Assembly: GCF_003049645.1 (NCBI RefSeq)
Contig: NZ_PYWK01000002.1
Span: forward strand, 1 to 64,000
Length of the DNA: 64,000 bases
Direction of reading: 5' to 3'
Source: Metasolibacillus fluoroglycofenilyticus
Lineage (GTDB): Bacteria > Bacillota > Bacilli > Bacillales_A > Planococcaceae
Shown here in pieces: positions 1-9,600 of this stretch (its first letter is position 1; the number at the start of each line of letters is the position of its first letter). Made by a program: the position numbers and the translations under genes. Below the pieces are notes generated by a model. It did not search any database. It worked only from the letters and a program-made list of their open reading frames with translations, and had not been told where the DNA came from.

Positions 1-203
1 AACATGTGTCTCAAAGTATCATTCGGTATTAGCCCCGGTTTCCCGGAGTTATCCCCATCTACAGGGCAGGTTGCCCACGTGTTACTCACCCGTCCGCCGC
101 TAGCGTTACTTCGGTGCAAGCACCAAAGTAACACTCGCTCGACTTGCATGTATTAGGCACGCCGCCAGCGTTCGTCCTGAGCCAGGATCAAACTCTCCAT
201 AAA
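1..203 (-). rRNA. 16S ribosomal RNA, 5' end (partial)
   Basis: The reverse strand carries the universal 16S start (AGAGTTTGATCCTGGCTCAG complement ends at 196) followed by the conserved helices up to about E. coli position 200, where the window edge cuts the gene. The mature 5' end is placed near 203 by alignment of AGAGTTTGAT to E. coli nucleotide 8. The conserved parts are Bacillales-like; the V1 loop (around 100-140) is a GC-capped hairpin not diagnostic by eye. The rest of the rrn operon lies outside the window to the left. Confidence 0.97.
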
Positions 204-397
204 AAGAATTTGAGTAAGCTCAAATTTGTATCTGTCGCTTCGCTTTCGATACATTAAAACATTTGCTGGCATCTTCATTCGATGTCCAAAATTGTGTTTC
301 ATCTATTCAATGAAACTTTATTCATTCACGTCTTGCTTGTTCAGTTTTCAAGGTTCATGTTACTATCATCGCATCGCTTTTTGGTAGCGACTTTTAT
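204..397 (-). other. 16S rRNA leader region
   Basis: This is the transcribed leader between the rRNA promoter and the mature 16S end. It holds a hairpin right upstream of the 16S 5' end (AATTTGAG/CTCAAATT, about 208-226), plausibly part of the processing stem. It also holds the string CCTTGAAAACTGAACAAG (complement near 337-355), common in Bacillales rRNA leaders and spacers. A 16-mer TGTCGCTTCGCTTTCG at 233-248 recurs in intergenic repeats near 20073 and, one base shorter, 54186. Confidence 0.7.
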
Positions 398-426
398 ACT
401 ATAACTCATCCTTAACTGGCTGTCAA
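398..426 (-). promoter_or_regulatory. rRNA operon sigma-A promoter
   Basis: On the minus strand a perfect -35 TTGACA (421-426) is followed by a 17-bp spacer and -10 TATAGT (398-403), with an A/T-rich stretch just upstream that could act as an UP element. It points toward the 16S gene about 195 bp away. Only one promoter is obvious; rrn operons often have two. Confidence 0.88.
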
Positions 427-497
427 CAAAAACTTTATTGTGTTGTTTTCATTTCATTCTGTCGTTAAGGACAAGTAATAATATATACTATACAAAA

Positions 498-1403
498 TTA
501 TAAATCAATAGTTTTTCTAAAAAAACTTTTAATTTTTTTAAAATCCATTACAAACAGCAGTATTCCTAATAGGACAACAATGCCACCAATAATTTGAGTC
601 GCAATTAAATATTCTTTAAAAATATAATACGCCAATATAGCCGCACCGATTGGCTCAAATAAAATAGCAATCGATAATACATTTGTGCTGACAAACTTTA
701 ATGACCAATTAAATAAGGTATGTCCAAGTAAATTAGGAATAATGGCTAGCAATAAAAACCACATCCACTCCATTCCCGGATACGGACCGAACGATTCTCC
801 CTTAAATAGGACATAAAAGAACAGACAGACTGTGCTACTCATATAAACAACCATTGTATATGTAACAAGTGAAATTCTTTTTCGAACATCTTGGCCAAAT
901 AATAAGTAGCCAGTTACTAGCGCACAAGCAATTAATGCCAAGACATCTCCATACAAGGCTGTACCGCTAATTTGAAAGTCACCCCAACTAATTAAAATGC
1001 TACCCGTAATAGCGATTGCTGCAGCAACAATCGTTTTCAATGAGATTTTTTCTCCAAAGAAAAAATACGTCCCTACAAAAGCAAATAAAGGTTGCATTGT
1101 CACAAGAACTGTTGAGCTTGCTACAGATGTGTAATTTAATGATTCAAACCATAAAATAAAATGAAACGCTAAAAAAATACCTGCGATGCAAGAAAATAGC
1201 CAATCCTTTTTCGTTAATAATTTTATTTCAGCTGTATACTTCCATAAAAAGATTGGGAGCATAAGTATAACTGAAAACAACATACGATAAAAGGCTATGA
1301 CGCCTGCATCCGCGCTCGCTAATTTTACTAGAATCGCTGATAATGATACCGATATAACGCCAATAACAATTGGAATATAAGGATTAATAATTGGTTTATT
1401 CAT
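498..1403 (-). CDS. EamA/DMT-family transporter
   Basis: A 301-aa integral membrane protein of the drug/metabolite transporter superfamily, which moves amino acids, nucleotides or other small metabolites across the cytoplasmic membrane. About ten hydrophobic segments are visible in two similar halves (residues about 10-145 and 155-290), the usual EamA duplication, and the length is normal. The family signature around WFESLNYTSVASSTVL in the first half supports the call. The start ATG has a GAGG ribosome site about 10 nt upstream. It is a single gene, convergent with the rRNA operon's upstream side and divergent from mgtC. The substrate cannot be read from sequence. Confidence 0.88.
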   Translation of the reverse strand: MNKPIINPYIPIVIGVISVSLSAILVKLASADAGVIAFYRMLFSVILMLPIFLWKYTAEIKLLTKKDWLFSCIAGIFLAFHFILWFESLNYTSVASSTVLVTMQPLFAFVGTYFFFGEKISLKTIVAAAIAITGSILISWGDFQISGTALYGDVLALIACALVTGYLLFGQDVRKRISLVTYTMVVYMSSTVCLFFYVLFKGESFGPYPGMEWMWFLLLAIIPNLLGHTLFNWSLKFVSTNVLSIAILFEPIGAAILAYYIFKEYLIATQIIGGIVVLLGILLFVMDFKKIKSFFRKTIDL

Positions 1404-1503
1404 AGATGGTAATCCTCGCTAAAATTTTTCTTGTACATCCATCCATTTTACAGTAATATAACGCATTATCAATAGATGATTTTGTTTAGAAGGAGGACAA
1501 CGA

Positions 1504-2223
1504 TTGTTATCCATTCTCACCGAAGCCTTTTCAATGGAAACTCTAATTAAACTAGCTATTGCTGCTGGATTAAGTTTAATTATAGGGATTGAAAGGGAAC
1601 TAAAAAAGAAACCGGTTGGATTAAAAACAAGTTTAGTTATTGCGACATTTAGCTGTTTGTTAACGATTATTTCTATTGAAACTGCTTATACGACACCTGC
1701 TCGTGACGATATTAATATTACGATGGATCCGCTACGGCTAGCGGCGCAGGTTGTTAGTGGAATTGGTTTTTTAGGAGCCGGAGTCATTTTACGAAAAGGG
1801 AATGATAGCATTACAGGGCTAACAACTGCCGCTATGATTTGGGGAGCAGCGGGAATTGGGATTGCTGTCGGGGCAGGTTTTTATGCCGAAGCCTTTATGA
1901 CAGTGCTAATAGTTGTTCTCGGCATTGAGCTACTCGCACCATTTTTAACTAAGATCGGACCTAAACGTTTACGGGCGCATGAATTTTCATTGAAAGTACA
2001 ATTGAAAAACTACGATGATATTTCGATGCTCCTCACCTATATGCAACAACATGAAATGTATATTGAAAATGTTCGTATAAGTGACAAGTTAGTAGCAAAT
2101 GATACAACTGAACATGAGGTTGCCATACGCTTTACTACAGTCCAGCAAAATACAATAACGCTCTACAAAGATTTGCATACGCAACATTATATAGAAAAAA
2201 TCGAAATTGAGTTACTATCTTAA
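1504..2223 (+). CDS. MgtC/SapB-family membrane protein
   Basis: A 239-aa protein. Residues about 15-150 form the MgtC/SapB domain with the conserved GIERELKKKPVGLKT and GFLGAGVILRKG motifs and four to five membrane helices. The C-terminal 80 residues look like the soluble ACT-like tail of longer MgtC proteins. MgtC proteins are linked to Mg2+ homeostasis and to modulation of F-type ATPase or other membrane partners; they are probably not Mg2+ channels themselves. The start is TTG, chosen for the AGGAGG site 7-8 nt upstream. It is followed 20 nt later by a CDF metal transporter in the same direction, so the two probably form a metal-homeostasis operon. Confidence 0.88.
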   Translation: MLSILTEAFSMETLIKLAIAAGLSLIIGIERELKKKPVGLKTSLVIATFSCLLTIISIETAYTTPARDDINITMDPLRLAAQVVSGIGFLGAGVILRKGNDSITGLTTAAMIWGAAGIGIAVGAGFYAEAFMTVLIVVLGIELLAPFLTKIGPKRLRAHEFSLKVQLKNYDDISMLLTYMQQHEMYIENVRISDKLVANDTTEHEVAIRFTTVQQNTITLYKDLHTQHYIEKIEIELLS

Positions 2224-2243
2224 ATAATTAAAAGGAGACGCTT

Positions 2244-3221
2244 ATGCGAGAAATTTTCACACTACTTAAAAGTGGTAATAAACCTTCCTTGCTAGCTGCA
2301 ATTGTCAATGCATTTTTAGGCATTATTAAAGGAATTGCTTTTTTCTTTACAGGAAATGTTGCAATGTTTGCTGAAATGATGCATTCCTTAGGTGATGCGG
2401 CAAATCAATTTTTCGTTTTCATTGGATCTGCTCTAGCGAAAAAATCACCTACAGCACAATTTCCTAATGGGTTTGGTCGTCTTATTAATTTAGTTTGTCT
2501 AGGAGCGGTCTTAATCGTTGGTATTTTATCTTACGAAACAGTAAAAGAAGGCTGGCATCACTTTTTATCTCCAGCCACAGAATCAAATGGCATGTTCATT
2601 GCACTTGGCGTATTAGCAATAGGTGGTGTAATGGAGCTGATAGTATTGCATAAAGCAGCGAAGGAAGTGCTGCATGAAGTCGGTGCCGAAGATGGTGGAT
2701 TTGCCTCAATTCCAAAATCAGTAAAATATTTAAAGCGTGCCAAACCTGCTACAAAGCTTGTGTGGATGGAGGATTTAGTAGCTACTAGCGGGAATGTTCT
2801 TGCATTTAGCGCTATTTTAATTGCTTACTTTACAGGTTTTTATCGACTTGAGGGACTTGTTTCGATGATAATAGGCTTTATGATGTTCTACGTAGTTGGT
2901 CGTGTTTTTTTAGACAATGCGAGAGGTGTGATTGGAGAAACAGACCAAGAAATGCTTAATCATATCGCTCATTTAGTAATGGCAGAGCCAAATGTAAAAG
3001 ACATTGTTCGTTTAGAAGTTATTAAGGAAGGAGAGTTTTTACATGTAGAGCTTGAAGCAGAGGCAGACCCGAAACTCTCCCTTGCTTATTTAGATGACGT
3101 CCGAGATTATTTAACACATCTTATTTTAAGTCAAAAAGGTGTTACGGAAGTCGTCATTTTATTTGACGAGGATGACGGGCAAGTTAGCTGGCAGCACATC
3201 GATGAAAAGCCTACTTCCTAA
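2244..3221 (+). CDS. Cation diffusion facilitator (CDF) transporter
   Basis: A 325-aa proton-coupled divalent metal exporter of the CDF family, closest in layout to the SLC30A9/YdfM-type branch. The metal-site region HSLGDAANQ (about residues 47-55) sits in membrane helix 2. The membrane domain spans roughly residues 15-220 and the cytoplasmic C-terminal domain about 225-315. The metal (Mn, Zn or Fe) cannot be decided from sequence. It has an AAAGGAG site and follows mgtC by 20 nt, probably co-transcribed. It ends just before a strong bidirectional terminator shared with the convergent alcohol dehydrogenase gene. Confidence 0.9.
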   Translation: MREIFTLLKSGNKPSLLAAIVNAFLGIIKGIAFFFTGNVAMFAEMMHSLGDAANQFFVFIGSALAKKSPTAQFPNGFGRLINLVCLGAVLIVGILSYETVKEGWHHFLSPATESNGMFIALGVLAIGGVMELIVLHKAAKEVLHEVGAEDGGFASIPKSVKYLKRAKPATKLVWMEDLVATSGNVLAFSAILIAYFTGFYRLEGLVSMIIGFMMFYVVGRVFLDNARGVIGETDQEMLNHIAHLVMAEPNVKDIVRLEVIKEGEFLHVELEAEADPKLSLAYLDDVRDYLTHLILSQKGVTEVVILFDEDDGQVSWQHIDEKPTS

Positions 3222-3230
3222 TAGATGTTA

Positions 3231-3270
3231 AAAACAGACTAGCAAGCACTGTACTTGCTAGTCTGTTTTT
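3231..3270. terminator. Bidirectional intrinsic terminator
   Basis: Arms AAAACAGACTAGCAAG (3231-3246) and its exact complement (3254-3269) enclose a 7-nt loop, with A-run and T-run flanks. It lies between the convergent CDF gene and alcohol dehydrogenase gene and can serve both. Confidence 0.9.
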
Positions 3271-4433
3271 TATAATGCATTTTCTAAAATTATACGCACA
3301 TCTTGCGCTTCAAGCTTTTTAAAGTTGCCAAATGGACCATTAAACATTGTGTGCTCAATTATTTTATCAAAATGAGTGCTATCAATATTGTAGTCTGCTA
3401 ATTTATTTGGTGCTCCTATAGAAGTCCAAAAAGCAGCTAAGCGATTGATTCCTTCGTGGGCAATCTCCTCAGTTGATTTTCCATTTGCCTCAACATCAAA
3501 GACCCGAACTGCTAGCCTTGCAAAGCGCTCCGGATTTTCCGTCACTGCATGGCGCATCCAGTGCGGTTGAAGAATAGCGAGCCCACCTGCGTGCGGTATA
3601 TCGTACACCGCTGATACGGCATGCTCGATATTATGTGTAGCCCAATCTCCGCGTGAACCCATTGATAAGAAATTGTTTAAGCCGATTGTTCCAGCTAATA
3701 AAATCGTTTCGCGTAGTGCAATATTATCCAAATCCTCCACTAATTTTGGCGCTGCCTCCATAATGGCACGCAATACCCCTTCACACATGCCATCCGTTAC
3801 AGGTGTGTTTGTAGCATTGTGGAAATATTGCTCGAATATATGCGACATCATATCAACAATTCCGTATATTGTATGGTTTTTTGGCACAGTTACAGTATAC
3901 TTAGGATTTAAAATTGAAAATTTCGGGAATACTGTTGGACTGCCCCAGCCGAATTTCTCTTCTGTTTCAATATTCGTAATAACAGAGCCCGAATTCATTT
4001 CAGAGCCTGTCGCAGCTAAAGTTAGCACAACACCTAATGGCAATGCTTGCTCCGCAACCGCCTTTTTGATAACCAAATCCCATGCATCGCCATCGTATTT
4101 CGCAGCCGCAACGATTAATTTCGAACAATCAATAACCGAGCCACCTCCTACTGCTAATACGAGGTCAATACCTTCTGTTTTACAAATTTCTGCACCGCGG
4201 CGCGCTGTTTCAACGCGTGGATTTGGCTCCACACCTGCTAATTCAAATACTTCCTTATTAGCTTGCTTCAATATTGTTAGCACATCATCGTAAACACCGT
4301 TGCTCTTAATGCTACCACCACCGTAGACAACGAGAACCTTGTCACCATGTTTCGCTAGCTCCTGTGGCAATTTTTCCATTGCATCGTTTCCAAAATGAAG
4401 CGTTACAGGGTTATAAAATGTAAATGGATTCAT
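3270..4433 (-). CDS. Iron-containing alcohol dehydrogenase (YugJ/BdhA-like)
   Basis: A 387-aa group III (Fe-dependent) alcohol dehydrogenase, NAD(P)H-linked, of the butanol dehydrogenase/YugJ type. Visible motifs are the nucleotide-binding [18 protein letters not shown] and [10 protein letters not shown], and the metal-ligand histidine segments around [10 protein letters not shown] and [21 protein letters not shown]. The start is the ATG at 4431-4433 (MNPFTFYN), because AAAGGAG lies 8 nt upstream. A longer frame beginning at a TTG at 4451 would encode the ribosome site itself and is rejected. It appears monocistronic. The physiological substrate (butanal, methylglyoxal or other aldehyde) is unknown. 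Confidence 0.92.
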   Translation of the reverse strand: MNPFTFYNPVTLHFGNDAMEKLPQELAKHGDKVLVVYGGGSIKSNGVYDDVLTILKQANKEVFELAGVEPNPRVETARRGAEICKTEGIDLVLAVGGGSVIDCSKLIVAAAKYDGDAWDLVIKKAVAEQALPLGVVLTLAATGSEMNSGSVITNIETEEKFGWGSPTVFPKFSILNPKYTVTVPKNHTIYGIVDMMSHIFEQYFHNATNTPVTDGMCEGVLRAIMEAAPKLVEDLDNIALRETILLAGTIGLNNFLSMGSRGDWATHNIEHAVSAVYDIPHAGGLAILQPHWMRHAVTENPERFARLAVRVFDVEANGKSTEEIAHEGINRLAAFWTSIGAPNKLADYNIDSTHFDKIIEHTMFNGPFGNFKKLEAQDVRIILENAL

Positions 4434-4553
4434 TGTTTTCTCTCCTTTCAAAGCTCTTTATATTGTCTCATGTTTTATCAAAAGAGCAAAGAAAGAAACC
4501 TTTATCCGTAGTATTTAGCGAATGCCTTGTTAGCAATGATTCAAGATGGAAAA

Positions 4554-5198
4554 TCAAGATAAAATTTGACTTGTTATGCTAAAAGTAATCGTTATATCTT
4601 CATCTAACACTGCCTTTAAACCGTTAGAACGATAATTTATTTTAGAAAACTTTAATGTCACAATGCGATTAGCTAGCGCATATTCTTGTCTATTTGTTAA
4701 AGGCAAGCCGTTAATATGACAGCCTAAAATGAACTTGCCATCAATAGAATGGCCGATAACATTTGGATGCATTGATTCATAGTGAACTTCTTCAATTAAA
4801 CTGCCTTCATTTATTTTTCCTTCGGTAATTAAGTAATTTGCTAGCGCCCCCTTCAAATCAACCGCAACTGCTGTTTCACCTAATATAGTCCTAAAAAAGA
4901 CAGGTACAACTTGTTTATTTTTTAGATAAGGTGTAATTTCCGTTATTATAGTTCCCGTGTTTTGCACAGTAAGCTTTATTAACGCTTTCTTATCACCCTC
5001 TGCCAATTTAATTGTTGTTGTTCCGGGACATACAGCTTTCAAATAAATTTTTTTATCTACGATATAACCTACAACGACGTCCCTATCTAACACAGTTAAT
5101 GAAGTTGCTTGAATACCGAATACATCTTGATTATTAACAAGCTCCTTTACATTGTTTTGAAAATGAGCAACCCTTTCCTGCAATAAGCTTTTCAACAT
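4554..5198 (-). CDS. Hypothetical protein, 214 aa
   Basis: Not recognised. It has no signal peptide or membrane segment, so it is probably cytoplasmic. Residues about 45-85 (LTVLDRDVVVGYIVDKKIYLKAVCPGTTTIKLAEGDKKALIKLTV, in part) follow the beta-sandwich rhythm of Big-2 or pilus-assembly N-terminal Ig-like domains, including a PGTTTI turn; that is only an impression. The C-terminal part is beta-rich with a GKFILGCHINGLPL stretch. An AGGAATGAAAA sequence precedes the ATG at a weak ribosome site. It is monocistronic, with a 120-bp gap to the alcohol dehydrogenase start and a repeat-containing gap upstream. Confidence 0.7.
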   Translation of the reverse strand: MLKSLLQERVAHFQNNVKELVNNQDVFGIQATSLTVLDRDVVVGYIVDKKIYLKAVCPGTTTIKLAEGDKKALIKLTVQNTGTIITEITPYLKNKQVVPVFFRTILGETAVAVDLKGALANYLITEGKINEGSLIEEVHYESMHPNVIGHSIDGKFILGCHINGLPLTNRQEYALANRIVTLKFSKINYRSNGLKAVLDEDITITFSITSQILS

Positions 5199-5296
5199 TT
5201 TTCATTCCTCCAGCCTTTTTCTCTCAGTATAAAAAGTCCAACTAGACAAATACTGAACAAAATTCAACAAATTCCGCTTTTTTTCGTCAAAGAGAA

Positions 5297-5483
5297 ACTG
5301 TCCAAAAAGCCGTGCATAGCCGGCATTTTGGACAGTGGCGATGATATTTGACAAAAGTGAACTCACCTAAATGGAGAAGACATCTTTTAAAAATGGGATG
5401 AACATTGGCTTTAGCAGTATTCTCTTTCAATAAAAGTGGAGCAATCAAAATCTTTATTTCAATGCGGTGTCAAACTTTTCGGA
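5297..5483 (+). repeat. Dispersed ~190-bp repeat (family C), copy 1
   Basis: The 339-bp gap 5199-5537 has no convincing gene. It starts with a hairpin GTCCAAAA...TTTTGGAC (5300-5334) whose 36-nt core is repeated exactly in inverted orientation near 35567-35597. Similarity continues for the rest of the element against the complement of 35399-35599, with the shared landmarks TTTTAAAAATGGGATGAA, TTTATTTCAATGCGG and TTTTCGGA. Shorter related pieces occur near 19928-20088 and 56670-56780. No transposase is present. An open frame over the right part is an accident or relic. Confidence 0.75.
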
Positions 5484-5537
5484 TATCCTACTACCGCACG
5501 TATTTATGGCTATTTTATATGTGCTTTTCTATAAAGC

Positions 5538-6656
5538 TCAAAGCTGCTGTTTTTTCATATAGTCTTCATATAATTTTTCAATTTCTTTTGGTACAGAAAC
5601 CTTCAAATCCACTTCTAGTTTCGCTTTTATTTCATGATAAAATTTCATGCATTCCATTTTCCGATTGTTCTGCACTAAAAATTGTAAAATTTTAAACATA
5701 AATCGTTCATTATACTCATCTAAAAGCAACATTTTTTGTAGGCAGCTTAGCTTTAACAATGTGTTTTCTGAAACCATATTCTCCACATAACGCTCTAGGA
5801 CATGTAAAACCTGCTGCTTCATATCATTTTTAATCTTTATTGCCCAATCATAATCTTCATTTTCTAAAAAATCACTTTGATAAATATTTAATATTCGCTG
5901 TATCTCTAGTTCATTATGATTCTCTTTATTTAATATACTTTGTAAATTCTCATAATCACTCTTTACTTGAAGATTTAATTGATAATGATTGTTGACAAGC
6001 TCTATTGGGTTTTCAACTCCCTTGTCTTTAAATAGTTTTCGCAGTTGGTAGACTGTCGTATATAAATTGGCGGAGCCTTTGTCATATTCGCTATTAGGCC
6101 ATAAAATTTCGATAATCAAGACATTTAAGTTAGGCTTTTGCTGATTCAACCATAAATAGATAAACAATTCCTTTACTTTTTTCGTACGCCATTTTATCAT
6201 CTGGTTGTTTTGGTCTAATAATTGAAAACTATCGAAGGTTTGTACATAAAATACAGGCTGCTCATCTATAACTTTTACCTTTTGCTGTAATTCTCTTTTC
6301 TCCTTTGCTTTCGTTAAAGCTTTGAGCAATCTTTTTTCATGTACAGGCTTTAATAAATAATCGGTTGCCTCTATTTCAAAGGCATCTACAGCAAATTGCA
6401 TATGTGCCGTCACAAAAATAATTGAAATTGACGGCTGCTTTGCAAGTAGCTGTTTTGCTACTTGCAAACCATGCATATCAACCATCTCCATATCAAGTAA
6501 AACAACATCTATTGGCTCCCGTTCGAATAGTTTGATAGCATCGCTAACATTTGTAAAGGCACCTTTTATTGAAAGTGGGAGTGAATGAATATTTTTCAGC
6601 ATAATTTGCAATACATCAATCGCCATCTGCTCATCGTCGATTATAGCAATATTCAT
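5538..6656 (-). CDS. Response regulator with REC, winged-helix and BTAD domains
   Basis: A 372-aa SARP-like response regulator. Residues 1-115 form a CheY receiver (acid pair around D7-D8, phospho-acceptor D55 in VVLLDMEM, conserved T/A and K in FVTAHMQFAVDAFEIEATDYLLKP). Residues about 140-230 are an OmpR-type winged helix, and 235-372 a bacterial transcriptional activation (BTAD) domain. It acts as a DNA-binding effector. Its ATG overlaps the stop of the upstream double-kinase gene by 4 nt (ATGA), so the two are translationally coupled partners. Targets are unknown; the nearby SLH surface-protein gene is a candidate by position only. Confidence 0.92.
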   Translation of the reverse strand: MNIAIIDDEQMAIDVLQIMLKNIHSLPLSIKGAFTNVSDAIKLFEREPIDVVLLDMEMVDMHGLQVAKQLLAKQPSISIIFVTAHMQFAVDAFEIEATDYLLKPVHEKRLLKALTKAKEKRELQQKVKVIDEQPVFYVQTFDSFQLLDQNNQMIKWRTKKVKELFIYLWLNQQKPNLNVLIIEILWPNSEYDKGSANLYTTVYQLRKLFKDKGVENPIELVNNHYQLNLQVKSDYENLQSILNKENHNELEIQRILNIYQSDFLENEDYDWAIKIKNDMKQQVLHVLERYVENMVSENTLLKLSCLQKMLLLDEYNERFMFKILQFLVQNNRKMECMKFYHEIKAKLEVDLKVSVPKEIEKLYEDYMKKQQL

Positions 6657-9600
6657 AGCCCTTCCTCCTTCGGTAATAAAATAATAATCGTTGTTCCATG
6701 CCCTTCCTTACTGTGCAAATTTAAACTTACGTTTTTTAGTAAATCGAATTTTTTCCATGGGTTTGTAAAACCAATACGCGAGCCTTTCCCACTTAATAAT
6801 TGCTGAAGCTTTTTCTCCGACATTCCCGCTCCATTATCCGATACTTTAATGCGGACAAATTGACCCTCACGCTTTACACTCAGCTCAATAATACCGCCTT
6901 CTTTTTTCTTTGAAATACCGTGGACAACTGCATTTTCTATTAAAGGCTGAAGCGATAGAGCAGGAATCATTAAATGAATCGATTCATCAATATCATAATG
7001 TACAGTAAGCCGCTCGCCAAAGCGCATTTTTTCAATATATAAATAAGCTTTTACTAGCTCAATTTCCTCTTCTAATGGCACTTTGCTATTGCGATAGTGG
7101 ACATTTAATTTTGCGCGGAAGTAGGTCGCTAAGCAGTAGAGCGCTTCTCTCGTATTCTCTATATTTGTATAGCTTAAACCGATAATCGTATTCAGTGTAT
7201 TGTAAACAAAATGCGGTGTTACTTGTGCATATAAATAATTCATTTCCGTTTCTATTGCATCAATAGAAGATTGGCGTATTGCCAATAGTGACTCGATGCG
7301 AACAAATAATTCATCCATTACGATTGGCTTTTGTAAATAATCGTTTGCGCCAACTTGCAATGTCATTAACAAGTCGGTTTGCTTCATAATTGCCGTTAGT
7401 ACGATAATCGGCAATTCTAGCATATCGTATCGCTTGCGTACTTGCTTGCAAAGTTCATAGCCGGACATATCCTTCATTAATAAATCTGTCAGCACGCACC
7501 CTACTTTGTTTTTCTCAATATAGTGCAATGCATCAAAGCCGTTATCTACTGCAATAGCAGAATAACCTTTTGCTACACATGCATCAAACAGTACTTTAAT
7601 ATTTGTGTGGTCATCATCAACAATCAGAATCGTTTTATCGTTCCCTTTATGGATTAGTGGTAATTGTAATTGTGGTAAAGCTGCATGTCTTGTTGTTAAT
7701 GCTGTTGTAACCATTAAAGAATGCTGCTGCTCCTCTTTTGCAAAAGGCATTGTAAAAGTAAATGTGGTTCCTTGCCCTACCTTGCTTTCCACATAAATTT
7801 CACCATTTAATTTCTCCACAATATTTTTCGCAATACTTAAGCCTAAGCCTAATCCCTCTGCCTTTGATTCATTTGGCGCTTGATAAAACGCATTAAATAT
7901 ATGCTCAATATTTTGTTCTGCAATCCCCGCACCTGTATCACTCACTCGAATAGCTAGTTGCTGCCCCTGAAGAAAGGCAGTAACTGCAATTTCTCCTTCT
8001 TTTGTATGCTGGATAGCATTGTGTAGTAAATTATATAATACTTGCTTAAAGCGTAGCTCATCTGTCCACATAGAGGGTAGTGTCGCATCAATTGCCGCTA
8101 GCATTTGCACATGTGAATTGTTTGGCATGACACTTTTGATTTCTTCTACCACCTCATTTATTACTTTGACAGACACTACGGTCGGTGTAATTTTTATTTC
8201 CCCTGTCATATGATGTGATGAGAACAATAAATCATCTACTAGATGCCCTAAACGATTCGTCACATTATGAATTAAAATCGCTTGCTCCTGTTGCTCCCGC
8301 TTTAATGGACCCTCCAAGCCCTCCATTAAAGACTTTGATAAGTTCAATATGCCATTTAACGGCGTCCGTAACTCATGGGACGTTTTTAGTAAAAATTCAT
8401 CCTTCATTTGATTATGTAAAACGAGCTCCTTCGTTAAATTTTCAACTTTTATTAATGCGGCATTTGCTCGATAATTTAACAATAAAGAAAAACTAATTAG
8501 CACTACAATGAATAGCACAAATTCACTATAATCAAACGGAAAATCCGTGATAAAATTAAGAGCCAATAAAAAACTGTAACACCCTACAGCCATCACAACA
8601 ATTAATACATATTTAGCCTCCTCTAATCGATGGATAAGTACACGTATTAAAATAATAGCATTGTATATAAAGGTAGGAGCTAAAAGAGCAATGTATTGAA
8701 GCTTTCTATAATTCAACTCCGCCCCTGTCGTAGCTCTCCCTTTGTAAAACGGATCATAAATACCGTATTTTACAAGAGCAATGCACAGCAAAAGAAGCAA
8801 TAAATAAAGGATTGGCTTTTTCGTCATTTGTGGGTACATATTATGAATAAATAATGTCAAGCATATAAGGGCTAACGGGATAATTCCTAGCTGTAATTTC
8901 ATTTCAAGAGCTAAAGAATCAATGGATGTAAGTAAGAAAAATATTTTGTCATTAATAAAGGACATATATATTCCACATAAAATCGCAAATAGACCGAAAA
9001 ACAGCTCCTCTTTCCGTCTGCGATGTAGTAAATAGGCAATGCTATAAATTATTCCTAGCACAATATAGCCTAAACTAACAAATGCGCTTAATATTAATTT
9101 TTTCCAATAAAATGTTTGCACCTTGTCAGCAGTGCCAAATTCCACTGGATATAATATACCGGCTTGTGGGTAGTTATAAACGCTAACCTGTATTAAAATA
9201 TGTAACTCTTTTTTCTCACTCTGTGCAAAAACAATGTATTTATCTCCACTTTCAGCTTTATATTCTTGTAAATTACGTGTAGGCCACCCTTTGCCGCCTA
9301 CATCCACACCATTAATAAATATACGATTAGCTTGACGAATCGTATTAATATATAAGCCATACTGACCATCAGCCGGTACTTCTACTTTTACATAGTACGT
9401 CCCAACAGCTAATCCCTCTTTATTCGGCTCCATATAACTACTTAAATCGCTTGGTACCCTAACAGTTATGCGGTTATTTGCATAGTTTTCTAGCGATTCA
9501 TTCGGTGCAATCAGTTCATTCGGATAAAAAGACCATTCCCCCTCAAGCTTTGTCGTCCTTTTTAATTGCTCAGTCGTTATTGAAGCAGCACCGTTTTCTA

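Noticed and set aside
3673..4293. Plus-strand open frame of 206 codons
   Set aside because: It is antisense to the well-supported alcohol dehydrogenase gene, has no ribosome site and reads a low-complexity Ser/Thr/Pro-rich product.
5405..5695. Open frame of 96 codons beginning MALAVFSFNKSG
   Set aside because: It lies on a dispersed repeat and runs into the 3' end of the response-regulator gene; the similar frame at 35295-35477 shares only the repeat part. Treated as a repeat by-product.
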